DNA of 64,000 nt from Dyella marensis (lineage in GTDB: Bacteria > Pseudomonadota > Gammaproteobacteria > Xanthomonadales > Rhodanobacteraceae): the NCBI RefSeq assembly GCF_900112865.1, contig NZ_FONH01000001.1:496001-560000 (forward strand), written 5' to 3'. Every line of letters begins with the position of its first letter. Position 1 is the stretch's first letter. This document shows, one piece after another, positions 57,480 to 64,000 of this stretch. The translations under genes and the position numbers were made by a program. Below the pieces are notes generated by a model. That model searched no databases. It was not told the DNA's origin and was given only the letters and a program-made list of their open reading frames with translations.

Positions 57480-57875
57480 TCACACTCCCAGAGCCACGCG
57501 CACCACGGCCAGCACGCAGGCCAGCGCGCCCAGCACGGCGACGAACTTGATCAACACCAGCGACACCACTTCGAGCCAGCGGGTGTGCACGTAGTCCTCG
57601 ATCACCACCTGCAGGCCGAGCACGGCATGCCAGAACGCGGTGACGGTGAAGGCGATCAGCAGCAAGGCGTTCCACGGCCTGGCCACGGCCGCCTTGGCGG
57701 TGGCGTAATCGGCGTGCAGCGAGCACAGCACGAAGGCCACGAACCAGATGCCGAGGAAGACCAGGCCGGCGGCGGTGAGGCGCTGGGTCCACCAGTGGCC
57801 CACGCCCGACTGGGCCGAGCCCAGGCCGCGTGCGCGCTTGAGCGGATTGCGCAGATCCTTGGGGTCGGCGCTCAT
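57480..57875 (-). CDS. sdhD: Succinate dehydrogenase membrane anchor subunit D
   Basis: SdhD (131 aa) has three membrane helices and helps bind heme b and quinone. It starts [22 protein letters not shown] and includes the [11 protein letters not shown] loop and the [15 protein letters not shown] segment that contains the conserved quinone-site Asp-Tyr. Its start overlaps the sdhC stop (ATGA). Confidence 0.93.
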   Translation of the reverse strand: MSADPKDLRNPLKRARGLGSAQSGVGHWWTQRLTAAGLVFLGIWFVAFVLCSLHADYATAKAAVARPWNALLLIAFTVTAFWHAVLGLQVVIEDYVHTRWLEVVSLVLIKFVAVLGALACVLAVVRVALGV

Positions 57876-58264
57876 GCGGCACCTCCGACCAGCACGTAGG
57901 CCCAGACCAGCACCGTAAGCAGCAGGCTGCCGATCACCGACAGCCAGCTGGAACGCACGAACTGGGCGATGGCATAGCCGGCGCCGGCGTCCTGCACCAG
58001 GTGGCGGATGCCGTTGCACAGGTGGAAGAACAGCGCCCAGCTCCAGCCGAACATCAGCACCAGCCCGATCGGGCTGCCGATGCAGGTCTTGAATTGGTTA
58101 AAGCTGCTCTCGCCGCCGGCGAGGGCGAGCAGGCCCCACATGATCAGCAAGGTGCCGACCGCCAGGGCGATGCCGGTGGCGCGATGCAGGATGGAGGTCA
58201 CCATCTGCACTTGCCACTTATATATCTGCAGGTGGGGAGAGAGCGGTCGTCGCGTGTCTGCCAT
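57872..58264 (-). CDS. sdhC: Succinate dehydrogenase cytochrome b556 subunit
   Basis: SdhC (130 aa) is the first gene of the sdh operon. It has three helices, the [23 protein letters not shown] signature and the heme-region [12 protein letters not shown] (His81 and His88). It follows the SDHAF4-type gene by 82 bp on the same strand, with room for a promoter. Confidence 0.95.
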   Translation of the reverse strand: MADTRRPLSPHLQIYKWQVQMVTSILHRATGIALAVGTLLIMWGLLALAGGESSFNQFKTCIGSPIGLVLMFGWSWALFFHLCNGIRHLVQDAGAGYAIAQFVRSSWLSVIGSLLLTVLVWAYVLVGGAA

Positions 58265-58346
58265 GGCGGCTATCCTGTGTGGAATCGCTTATGTCCGTCG
58301 CCGTCCCATGGCCACCATGCCGACGCGTCACGCGCCGGCGCGGCGG

Positions 58347-58514
58347 TCAGAAGTCGATGCAGCGCCCGTTCTTTTCCCAGTCGCCGTAGCGGGTGGGGTC
58401 GGGCGCCGGCGGCTCCGCCGGAACCTTGCCTGGTTCCTTGCCCGCAGGCATGGACGTGTCCTCCGCCGGAGCGGAAGCAGGCTTGGATTCGGACTGGGGC
58501 GAGGTATCGGACAT
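58347..58514 (-). CDS. Succinate dehydrogenase assembly factor 4-type protein (DUF1674)
   Basis: A 55-aa protein with a disordered Pro/Ser/Ala-rich front and the C-terminal signature RYGDWEKNGRCIDF. That motif defines the SDHAF4/DUF1674 family, whose eukaryotic members bind the flavinated Sdh subunit during assembly. It lies 82 bp upstream of sdhC. Small size leaves some risk, but motif and context agree well. Confidence 0.88.
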   Translation of the reverse strand: MSDTSPQSESKPASAPAEDTSMPAGKEPGKVPAEPPAPDPTRYGDWEKNGRCIDF

Positions 58515-58646
58515 GGTTTCAGTAAGCCGGCGAAGGTTAATACTTGCGTTAAAACGGCACAACCTTGACGACCGCCGCTCCTGCTGACCCAGGACCTCGC
58601 CCTGCCCTCCTTGCGGATGCTCCGGCCCGCCCCCATTCGTTCCGCC

Positions 58647-59444
58647 ATGCCTGCGACCTTCCAAGCCGAAACCCTGCTGCTCGAAGGCGACGACGCCATC
58701 GCTTTCGCGCAAGCCCAATTCAGCGGCAATGCCGCCGAGCTCGCCGTCGGGCGCTGGCAGTTCAGCGCCTGGCTGGATGCCCAGGGGCGCGTGCGCGCGC
58801 TGTTCCATCTGGCCAGGTTGAGCGAGAAGAGCCTGCTGCTGGTGCTGCGTGGCGGACGCGCCGAACCGTTCGCCGATGCGCTGCGCCGGTTCGTGTTTCG
58901 CTCCAAGGTGAAGCTGCAGGCATTGCCTGCGCGCGCGCTCGGCACGGTGGAAGCGATGGAGTCGCATACGGTCGAACAACGCGACGATGCGATCGTGCTT
59001 GGCGGCGGCACGCACGGCTGGTCGATCGGTGCGCGCGAAGACGACACATGGCGTGCCGAACAGATTCATCTCGGCTGGCCGTGGCTGCCCGACGATGCGC
59101 TCGACGCGCTGCTGCCGCCGGCGCTGTCGCTCGAACGATTGCAGGCGGTCGCCTTCGACAAAGGCTGTTATCCAGGCCAGGAAATCGCCGCGCGCCTGCA
59201 CTTCCGCGGTGGTCACAAGCGGCATATGCATTGCGTCGTATTGTCGCAAGCCCTGCCGCCGGGCAGCGTATTGCGCGACGAACAAGGCGATGTCGCGCTG
59301 GTGCTCGACAACGTGTCGGCGAACAACGTCCATACCGGACTGGCGATCGTCAACGATGCGCTCGCCGAACAAGGAAAATCTCACGCACTGAGATGGAACG
59401 ACGACATCATCGACATCGAATTGCGCGAACGCTGGCCCGCATGA
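58647..59444 (+). CDS. ygfZ: Folate-binding protein YgfZ
   Basis: YgfZ (265 aa) is a tetrahydrofolate-dependent protein for Fe-S cluster assembly or repair. The signature KGCYPGQEIAARLHFRG is at residues 172-188 with the reactive Cys174. It starts MPATFQAETLLLEGDDAIAF. It diverges from the SDHAF4-type gene by 132 bp. In E. coli ygfZ also neighbours ygfXY, so the context is conserved in spirit. Confidence 0.93.
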   Translation: MPATFQAETLLLEGDDAIAFAQAQFSGNAAELAVGRWQFSAWLDAQGRVRALFHLARLSEKSLLLVLRGGRAEPFADALRRFVFRSKVKLQALPARALGTVEAMESHTVEQRDDAIVLGGGTHGWSIGAREDDTWRAEQIHLGWPWLPDDALDALLPPALSLERLQAVAFDKGCYPGQEIAARLHFRGGHKRHMHCVVLSQALPPGSVLRDEQGDVALVLDNVSANNVHTGLAIVNDALAEQGKSHALRWNDDIIDIELRERWPA

Positions 59445-59899
59445 TGCGGACAACATCGCTGCTGCATCAGCGACGTTCTTGCGATTGTGAGCACAACGTG
59501 AACCCGACAGGCGCGGCACTTGCCACGAACCAGACCTGCCACTAGGCTCCGCCGGTCACATTCGACGGACGTCCGCTTGACGGATGTCCATACGCGACGA
59601 ACCGGAGGGGTCCGGATCCAGGCGCGACCCGGCTGATAACGCCGGAGGAACAACCGCCCACCGGGCGGCACAAGTTGCAGGCCACCGAGTCCCCAGGGAG
59701 ATTCGGACAAGCGCCACGCAGCAGTATCGAGCGGCATCGGAACAGCCGCTCAACGCCACATTCCGTGGCAAACCGCAACGACCACAAGTTTCGGTCGACG
59801 CGTGTTCAATCCAGGTGGAACGGCCTGCCCGCCCGTCCATCGCAACGGCGTACCTGTCCAGCAGCACCGGATCGGCGCGTACAGCACGTTGGAGGCAGA
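59445..59899 (+). other. 455-bp non-coding stretch with consecutive hairpins before the SleB-like gene
   Basis: No gene with a supportable start is seen on either strand. Three hairpins lie within 80 nt: ccggc/gccgg (59629-59645), ccgccc/gggcgg (59654-59668) and ccgagtc/gattcgg (59685-59706, one G-U pair). A direct repeat, gacggacgtcc then gacggatgtcc, lies around 59563-59588. The downstream gene has a GGAGG ribosome site. A structured leader or small RNA is possible. Confidence 0.4.
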
Positions 59900-60334
59900 A
59901 TGAAACTTTCCATGCTGTTGTGGCTTGCGTCCGTGCTGCCCCAACCCCTCGCCGACCAGACCTGCCTGGCGACGACGGTGTATCTCGAAGCCCGCAGCGA
60001 GTCGACCATCGGCCAGTTCGCCGTGGCCGAAGTAGCGCTCCGCCGCCGCGATCGCGGCACCTGGGGCAAGAACGTGTGCGAAGTGGTCACCGCGCCACGG
60101 CAGTTCGCCACCACCACCACCGCCAGCACGTTCGAAGTAACCGACCTCGCCGCCTGGAGCAAGGCGTGGAAGGTTGCCGGCGACTCCATCGTCAACTGGA
60201 GCCTGCCGATGAACGAGCGCATGGTCTATGTGCCGCACGCCGATCATTTCGCCACCACCTCCGTGGCGCCGGCATGGAGCACCAGCCGTGTCGTGCGCAC
60301 CATCGGCGAGCATGCGTTCTACGCCGTCAACTGA
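59900..60334 (+). CDS. SleB-like cell wall hydrolase
   Basis: A 144-aa exported protein of the cell wall hydrolase (SleB, Hydrolase_2) type. A signal peptide (MKLSMLLWLASVLPQPLA) is followed by the domain with TCLATTVYLEARSESTIGQ, whose Glu is the presumed catalytic residue, and a Cys pair. The ATG at 59900 is preceded by GGAGG (five-base spacing). It is short compared with Bacillus SleB, consisting of the catalytic domain only. Confidence 0.85.
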   Translation: MKLSMLLWLASVLPQPLADQTCLATTVYLEARSESTIGQFAVAEVALRRRDRGTWGKNVCEVVTAPRQFATTTTASTFEVTDLAAWSKAWKVAGDSIVNWSLPMNERMVYVPHADHFATTSVAPAWSTSRVVRTIGEHAFYAVN

Positions 60335-60353
60335 TCCGACAGAACCAGGCAAT

Positions 60354-60384
60354 AAAAAAAGGCCCTCGCTAGCGAGGGCCTTTT
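60354..60384 (+). terminator. Bidirectional intrinsic terminator
   Basis: A 20-bp perfect palindrome (60361-60380, ggccctcgct/agcgagggcc) has seven A on the left and TTTT on the right. It ends the SleB-like gene on the plus strand and, read in reverse, the glycine-zipper pair on the minus strand. Confidence 0.88.
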
Positions 60385-60410
60385 CGTTTGGACGTCCAGA
60401 CGTCTATACG

Positions 60411-60896
60411 TCAACGGCGATACACGCGGTTGTTGCGGATCTCCACGTAGTCGCCCTGGCGGATCTGCGGATCGTCCGCCTGGGTCACCGTCGCATAGCG
60501 GCCGTCGTCGAGGCGGACCGAGATCTGGAAGGCCTGGTCCGGCTGACCGTTGCGCTTGCCCACCTCGTTGCCGACGGCGCCGCCGGCCACCGCACCGACC
60601 ACGGTCGCCGCGGTGCGGCCGTTGCCCTTGCCGACCTGGTTGCCGAGCAGGCCACCGGCGACGGCGCCGATCACCATGCCCAGCGGCGAAGCGCTCTTGT
60701 CCACGTTCACCACGCGCACGTCCTCGACGGTGCCGCACTGCACACAACGGCTGGAGCGGTAGCCCCCGTCGTTGTAGCCGCCACCGCCACCGTAGTAACC
60801 GCCCGAACGCGGCGGCGGCGAGGCGCAGGCCGCCAGCAGGGCGAAGCAACCGGCAAGGGCCGCCGTGGCCAGACGTTTGCTGAGCGTAGTGTTCAT
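60411..60896 (-). CDS. Glycine-zipper 2TM domain lipoprotein
   Basis: A 161-aa lipoprotein with signal peptide and lipobox LLAAC, a Gly/Tyr-rich stretch (about 30-45), the RCVQCGTVEDVR segment, a glycine zipper (GMVIGAVAGGLLGNQVGKGN and second pass) and a beta-rich C-terminus. It is a close paralogue of the gene at 44884. The start MNTTLSKRL has a GGAGG site upstream. It lies 26 bp behind the next zipper gene. Confidence 0.87.
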   Translation of the reverse strand: MNTTLSKRLATAALAGCFALLAACASPPPRSGGYYGGGGGYNDGGYRSSRCVQCGTVEDVRVVNVDKSASPLGMVIGAVAGGLLGNQVGKGNGRTAATVVGAVAGGAVGNEVGKRNGQPDQAFQISVRLDDGRYATVTQADDPQIRQGDYVEIRNNRVYRR

Positions 60897-60922
60897 GGTG
60901 CGGTCCTCCTCAAGAAGAAAGG

Positions 60923-61513
60923 TCAATGGGCGGCGTCGGAGACGGCAACCACACCTTCCTGCACCTGCACGCGATCGCCCGGATCGTGATCCATGCGGAT
61001 CGTGCGGGTCACGCCGTTGTACTCGTAGGCCACGTCGTAGCCGACGATCTTGTCGCCGCCCTTGCCGGCCACCGTGGTGCAGCGGCGCTGGGTGCTCGAG
61101 ACGGTGTTGTTCTCCTGGCGGTTCTTCTGGATCTCGTGACCCGCGTAACCGCCACCGATCGCGCCGGCCACCGTCGCCAGCGTGCGGCCCTTGCCGCCAC
61201 CGACCTGGTTGCCGAGCAGACCGCCCGCCACCGCACCGATGGCGGTACCGGCGATCTGATGCTGATCCTTCACCGGTGCGCGCTGCGTGACCACTTCGTC
61301 GTGGCAGACCTGCTGCGGCGCGCTGGCCTGGTCGCGCACCGGCGTGACGCTGACCACGCGGGCGTACTTGGGACCTGCGGCCGCGGACTGCGACTGCGCG
61401 GCCATGCCACCCACGCCGCCATCGGCATTCGCGTCGCGGTTACAGGCCGTGAGGCCCACCGCAAGCACGGCGCCGAGCCCCAAGTTAAGCGCGGAAATGA
61501 CGAACCTGCTCAT
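60923..61513 (-). CDS. Glycine-zipper 2TM domain lipoprotein
   Basis: A 196-aa lipoprotein with lipobox LTAC (MSRFVISALNLGLGAVLAVG start) and a glycine zipper (GTAIGAVAGGLLGNQVGGGK and second pass). The C-terminal domain has a Cys and a conserved DVAYEYNGVTRTIRMDHDPG block, resembling the SlyB/OmpX-type glycine-zipper proteins. A GGAGAG site precedes the ATG. It is likely co-transcribed with the downstream 161-aa paralogue. Confidence 0.87.
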   Translation of the reverse strand: MSRFVISALNLGLGAVLAVGLTACNRDANADGGVGGMAAQSQSAAAGPKYARVVSVTPVRDQASAPQQVCHDEVVTQRAPVKDQHQIAGTAIGAVAGGLLGNQVGGGKGRTLATVAGAIGGGYAGHEIQKNRQENNTVSSTQRRCTTVAGKGGDKIVGYDVAYEYNGVTRTIRMDHDPGDRVQVQEGVVAVSDAAH

Positions 61514-61650
61514 AATGCTCTCCTGGATGGATCACTGGCGCACCCCGCGCCATTCGAAGGCGATCCGTAGTGAAATCATTGAACCCTCGGTCAACTGAAT
61601 GTTGGCTAGACCGAGCCGCCCTATCCTAGCCCTGTTAGCCGCCCATTCCT

Positions 61651-62418
61651 GTGATCGATCTAACCGATAGCCACGCCCACCTGGATGACAGCAGTTTCGA
61701 CCCGGACCGTGCGCAGGTCCTGCGCCGGGCGGCCGAGGCCGGTGTGCGCCGCATCGTCGTGCCCGCCATCCATCGGAACTCCTGGGCCGGCATCGAACGG
61801 CTATGTGCCGAGCACCCGCAGGCCCTGCCTGCCTATGGCCTGCACCCCATCTTTCTGGAACAGCATCGGCCGGAACATGTCGCCGAGCTGACGCAGTGGC
61901 TGAAGGATCACTCCGCCGTAGCCGTCGGTGAGATCGGCCTGGATTATTTCCTCGAAGACCTCGACCGCGAACAGCAGCGCGCCTACTTCGAACAGCAGCT
62001 GCACGTAGCGCGCGAATTCGACCTGCCGGTGATCGTGCACGCGCGCCGCGCGGTGGACGAAGTGACCGCCACGCTACGCCGCATCGGCGGGCTGCGTGGC
62101 GTCGTGCACAGTTTCTCCGGCAGCGAACAGCAGGCCGAGCAACTGTGGCGCCTGGGCTTCCATCTCGGCATCGGCGGCCCGGTGACCTACGAGCGTGCGC
62201 AGCGCCTGCGCCGCATCGTCGCCGGCATGCCGCTCGAATACCTGCTGCTGGAAACCGATGCGCCGGACCAGCCCGGCGCCGGCCAGCGCGGGCAGCGCAA
62301 TGAGCCTGCGCACATCGCCGAAGTGCTGCGCGTCGTCGCCGGACTGCGCGGCGACAGCGAAGCCAATATCGCCGCGGCGACCACCGCCAACGCCGCGCAC
62401 CTGTTCCGGCACGCCTGA
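61651..62418 (+). CDS. tatD: TatD family deoxyribonuclease/hydrolase
   Basis: A 255-aa TIM-barrel metal hydrolase of the TatD family. The DSHAHLDD motif (6-13), VGEIGLDYF, VIVHARRA, HSFSG and LLLETDAP supply the metal ligands. Such enzymes act as 3'-5' exonucleases; the physiological role varies. The start is GTG at 61651 with no clear ribosome site. It is divergent from the glycine-zipper pair. Confidence 0.93.
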   Translation: MIDLTDSHAHLDDSSFDPDRAQVLRRAAEAGVRRIVVPAIHRNSWAGIERLCAEHPQALPAYGLHPIFLEQHRPEHVAELTQWLKDHSAVAVGEIGLDYFLEDLDREQQRAYFEQQLHVAREFDLPVIVHARRAVDEVTATLRRIGGLRGVVHSFSGSEQQAEQLWRLGFHLGIGGPVTYERAQRLRRIVAGMPLEYLLLETDAPDQPGAGQRGQRNEPAHIAEVLRVVAGLRGDSEANIAAATTANAAHLFRHA

Positions 62419-62468
62419 GCTCACTTGCAACCCGTCGCGGGCGGCTGCTAGCCTAATAGTTCATTGAA

Positions 62469-62478
62469 GAAATATTTC
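62469..62478. promoter_or_regulatory. Palindrome upstream of the marR gene, possible operator
   Basis: The 10-bp palindrome gaaatatttc is AT-rich in a GC-rich region and lies 8 bp before the regulator start. MarR proteins often bind palindromes over their own promoters. The arms are not perfect beyond the core. Confidence 0.4.
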
Positions 62479-62486
62479 CTGGTGAA

Positions 62487-63014
62487 ATGTTCGGACTGAT
62501 CGACCGCATCGAGCGCATGAACGCCGGCATCCACCATGCCAGCGAGAACGTGCCCGGCCTGCCGGTGCAGGAGGCCGTGCTGCTGCGCATGCTGCTGATG
62601 ACCGGCAATGCGGTGGTGGAGGAAATCGAGCGCATCCTCAAGCCGCATGGCCTCAGCGACAGCGATTTCCGCACCCTGATGATGGTCTACACCGCTCCCG
62701 GCGGCCGCACCTCGCCAAGCGAGCTGTGCGGCTATGCGCAGCAGAGCCCGACCAATATGACGCGCATCACCAATGTGCTGGTGAAGCAGGGTTTCGTCAC
62801 GCGCGCATCCAGCGACGAGGACCGCCGCCGCGTCGAGCTGAGCATCACCCCGGTCGGCCGGCGCTTCGTGCGCAAGCTGCTGCCCACGCTTTTTCCCCGC
62901 ATTCACGGCGCTTTCGCGAGCCTCAGCGCCGCCGAACAGAAGACCCTCGAACACCTTCTGCGCAAGGTGGCCGCCAATATCGATCAACTCATCGGATCGG
63001 ACCCCCATCCATGA
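62487..63014 (+). CDS. MarR family transcriptional regulator
   Basis: A 175-aa MarR/EmrR-type winged-helix regulator. The wHTH region is visible as FRTLMMVYTAP, LCGYAQQSPTNMTRITNVLVKQGFV and the wing SSDEDRRRVELSITPVGRRF. It has about 40 extra N-terminal residues. It overlaps the efflux lipoprotein start (ATGA), so it probably controls that pump and responds to a small aromatic or drug-like ligand; this is inferred from the family. Confidence 0.9.
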   Translation: MFGLIDRIERMNAGIHHASENVPGLPVQEAVLLRMLLMTGNAVVEEIERILKPHGLSDSDFRTLMMVYTAPGGRTSPSELCGYAQQSPTNMTRITNVLVKQGFVTRASSDEDRRRVELSITPVGRRFVRKLLPTLFPRIHGAFASLSAAEQKTLEHLLRKVAANIDQLIGSDPHP

Positions 63015-64000
63015 TCGCTTCTCCTCTCAAGCGCCCCTTCGGCCGACGCGCCGCGCTGGTCGTCGCCGTCGCCGTGGCCCTCGCCGGCTGCGCGATTCCC
63101 GCCAAGGTGCAGCATCCGACGCTGCGCGACGAAGTCCCGCTGGCCGGCCTCGAAGCCCCCGCCCGCGCCGGCTGGCCGGCCGCCGACTGGTGGCGCCAGT
63201 ACCAGGACCCGCAGCTGGACGACCTGATCGAGCGCGCCATGAAGGGCTCGCCCGACCTGGCCCAGGCGCAGTCGCGCCTGGAATCGGCGCAGCAGTCGAT
63301 CCGCATCGCCGCCGCCCAGGCGGGGCTCAGCATCAACGGCAGTGCGCAGGTACAGCGCCAGCGCATGAGCGAGAACGGGCTGATCCCGTCCAAGTTCCTG
63401 GGCTTCACCTGGTACAACCAGGGCGACCTCGGCGTGCAGGCGCAGTACGACTTCGACTGGTGGGGCAAGCGGCGCGCGCAGATCGACTCCGCCGTCGACC
63501 AGGCCCGCGCGGCCGAGGCGCAGCGCAGCGCCGCCGCGCTGGCGATCCAGAATGCGGTAGCGGATACCTACTTCGGTTGGCTGGCCGATGAAGCGCGCAT
63601 CGACGTCGCGCGCAAGCAGGTCGACACGCAGAACCAGTACGTCCGCGTCGAGGACCTGCGCGTACGCCAGGGCGTGGACCTGCCCGACGATGCGCAGAAG
63701 GCGCGCATCCAGCAGGCCTCCGCGCGCGAGCTGCTGGTCGCGCTGGAAAGCTCGGCGAAGATCCGCCAGAGCGCGCTGGCCAGCCTGCTCGGTGTCGCGC
63801 CCGCCGAACTGCCCACGCTGACGCCGCGCGCGCTGCCGTCGATCGACGGCGGCCTGCCCGCCAACATCGGCACGGACCTGATCGCGCGCCGCCCCGACAT
63901 CGCCGCCAGCCGCTGGCAGGTCGAAGCCGCGCTGAAGCAGACCGATGCGGCGCGCGCCGAGTTCTTCCCCGACATCAGCCTGTCGGCGATGGCGGGCCTC
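63011..64000 (+). CDS. TolC-like (NodT family) efflux outer membrane lipoprotein, 3' end outside the window
   Basis: The first 330 codons of an RND/MFS-type outer membrane efflux lipoprotein. It has a signal peptide with lipobox LAGC (Cys27), the AADWWRQYQDPQLDDLIERA segment and coiled-coil helices typical of NodT/OprM. It begins in the TGA of marR. An adaptor (EmrA/HlyD-like) and an inner-membrane transporter are expected next but lie beyond the right edge. Confidence 0.9.
   Translation, partial: MIASPLKRPFGRRAALVVAVAVALAGCAIPAKVQHPTLRDEVPLAGLEAPARAGWPAADWWRQYQDPQLDDLIERAMKGSPDLAQAQSRLESAQQSIRIAAAQAGLSINGSAQVQRQRMSENGLIPSKFLGFTWYNQGDLGVQAQYDFDWWGKRRAQIDSAVDQARAAEAQRSAAALAIQNAVADTYFGWLADEARIDVARKQVDTQNQYVRVEDLRVRQGVDLPDDAQKARIQQASARELLVALESSAKIRQSALASLLGVAPAELPTLTPRALPSIDGGLPANIGTDLIARRPDIAASRWQVEAALKQTDAARAEFFPDISLSAMAGL

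Noticed and set aside
59584-60372. Overlapping alternative plus-strand frame across the SleB-like gene
   Set aside because: Translation is Arg/Pro/His-rich without domain features, whereas the 59900-60334 frame has a signal peptide, a conserved domain and a GGAGG site.

Overview
This is a GC-rich chromosomal segment of a gammaproteobacterium of the order Xanthomonadales, most likely family Rhodanobacteraceae (a Dyella/Rhodanobacter/Luteibacter-type organism). The placement rests on gene order rather than a database search. Several blocks run as they do in xanthomonads: nuoA-N, tRNA-fMet, rimP, nusA; the fab cluster running into pabB, pabC, mltG, tmk, holB and pilZ; and comEC, exbB, exbD, msbA, lpxK. 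Nearly everything is housekeeping. I saw no prophage, insertion sequence, CRISPR array or defence island.

Layout. Positions 1-1522 hold the start of nusA, rimP, a small exported protein and the initiator tRNA. Positions 1639-16545 hold the complete 14-gene respiratory complex I operon (nuoA to nuoN), read leftward from a good sigma70-like promoter. Positions 16656-19704 hold pilZ, then a PIG-L deacetylase coupled to a membrane glycosyltransferase, which separate pilZ from its usual partner holB. Positions 19855-30524 carry a long leftward run: yceD, rpmF, fabH, fabD, fabG, acpP, fabF, pabB, pabC, mltG, tmk, holB. This joins a ribosomal protein, fatty acid synthesis, folate precursor synthesis, a murein transglycosylase and DNA replication accessory genes.

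Positions 30697-37950 hold an anchored coiled-coil protein, a Maf-type pyrophosphatase, a second glycosyltransferase, the moxR / DUF58 / tgpA operon and an Slp-type lipoprotein. Positions 38057-41519 hold hinT, recR, ybaB, dnaX, the 4.5S signal recognition particle RNA and tRNA-Ser(GGA). Positions 41605-46643 hold an MBL-fold hydrolase, kdkA and a family 9 glycosyltransferase (LPS core), a DUF6165 protein, a glycine-zipper protein and lpxK. Positions 46651-54027 continue the envelope theme with msbA, exbD, exbB, comEC, lolD and lolC. Positions 54167-58514 hold sdhCDAB with three assembly or accessory genes (SdhE, a YgfX-like protein and an SDHAF4-type protein). Positions 58647-64000 hold ygfZ, a SleB-like hydrolase, two more glycine-zipper proteins, tatD, and a MarR regulator coupled to a TolC-like efflux lipoprotein that runs off the edge.

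How the genes fit together. Complex I and complex II both feed the quinone pool. KdkA, the GT9 enzyme, LpxK, MsbA, LolC/LolD and the fab genes together build and export the outer membrane. Most genes overlap or nearly touch, so translational coupling is common. No wholly new system stands out. The signals most worth a second look are regulatory or small-scale: a near-leaderless yceD promoter, a perfect palindrome over the kdkA promoter, terminator-like hairpins in front of rimP and in the fab gaps, an Ala in place of the expected Lys in PabB, a His-rich loop in NuoL, a hairpin-rich stretch before the SleB-like gene, and three copies of a palindromic intergenic repeat.
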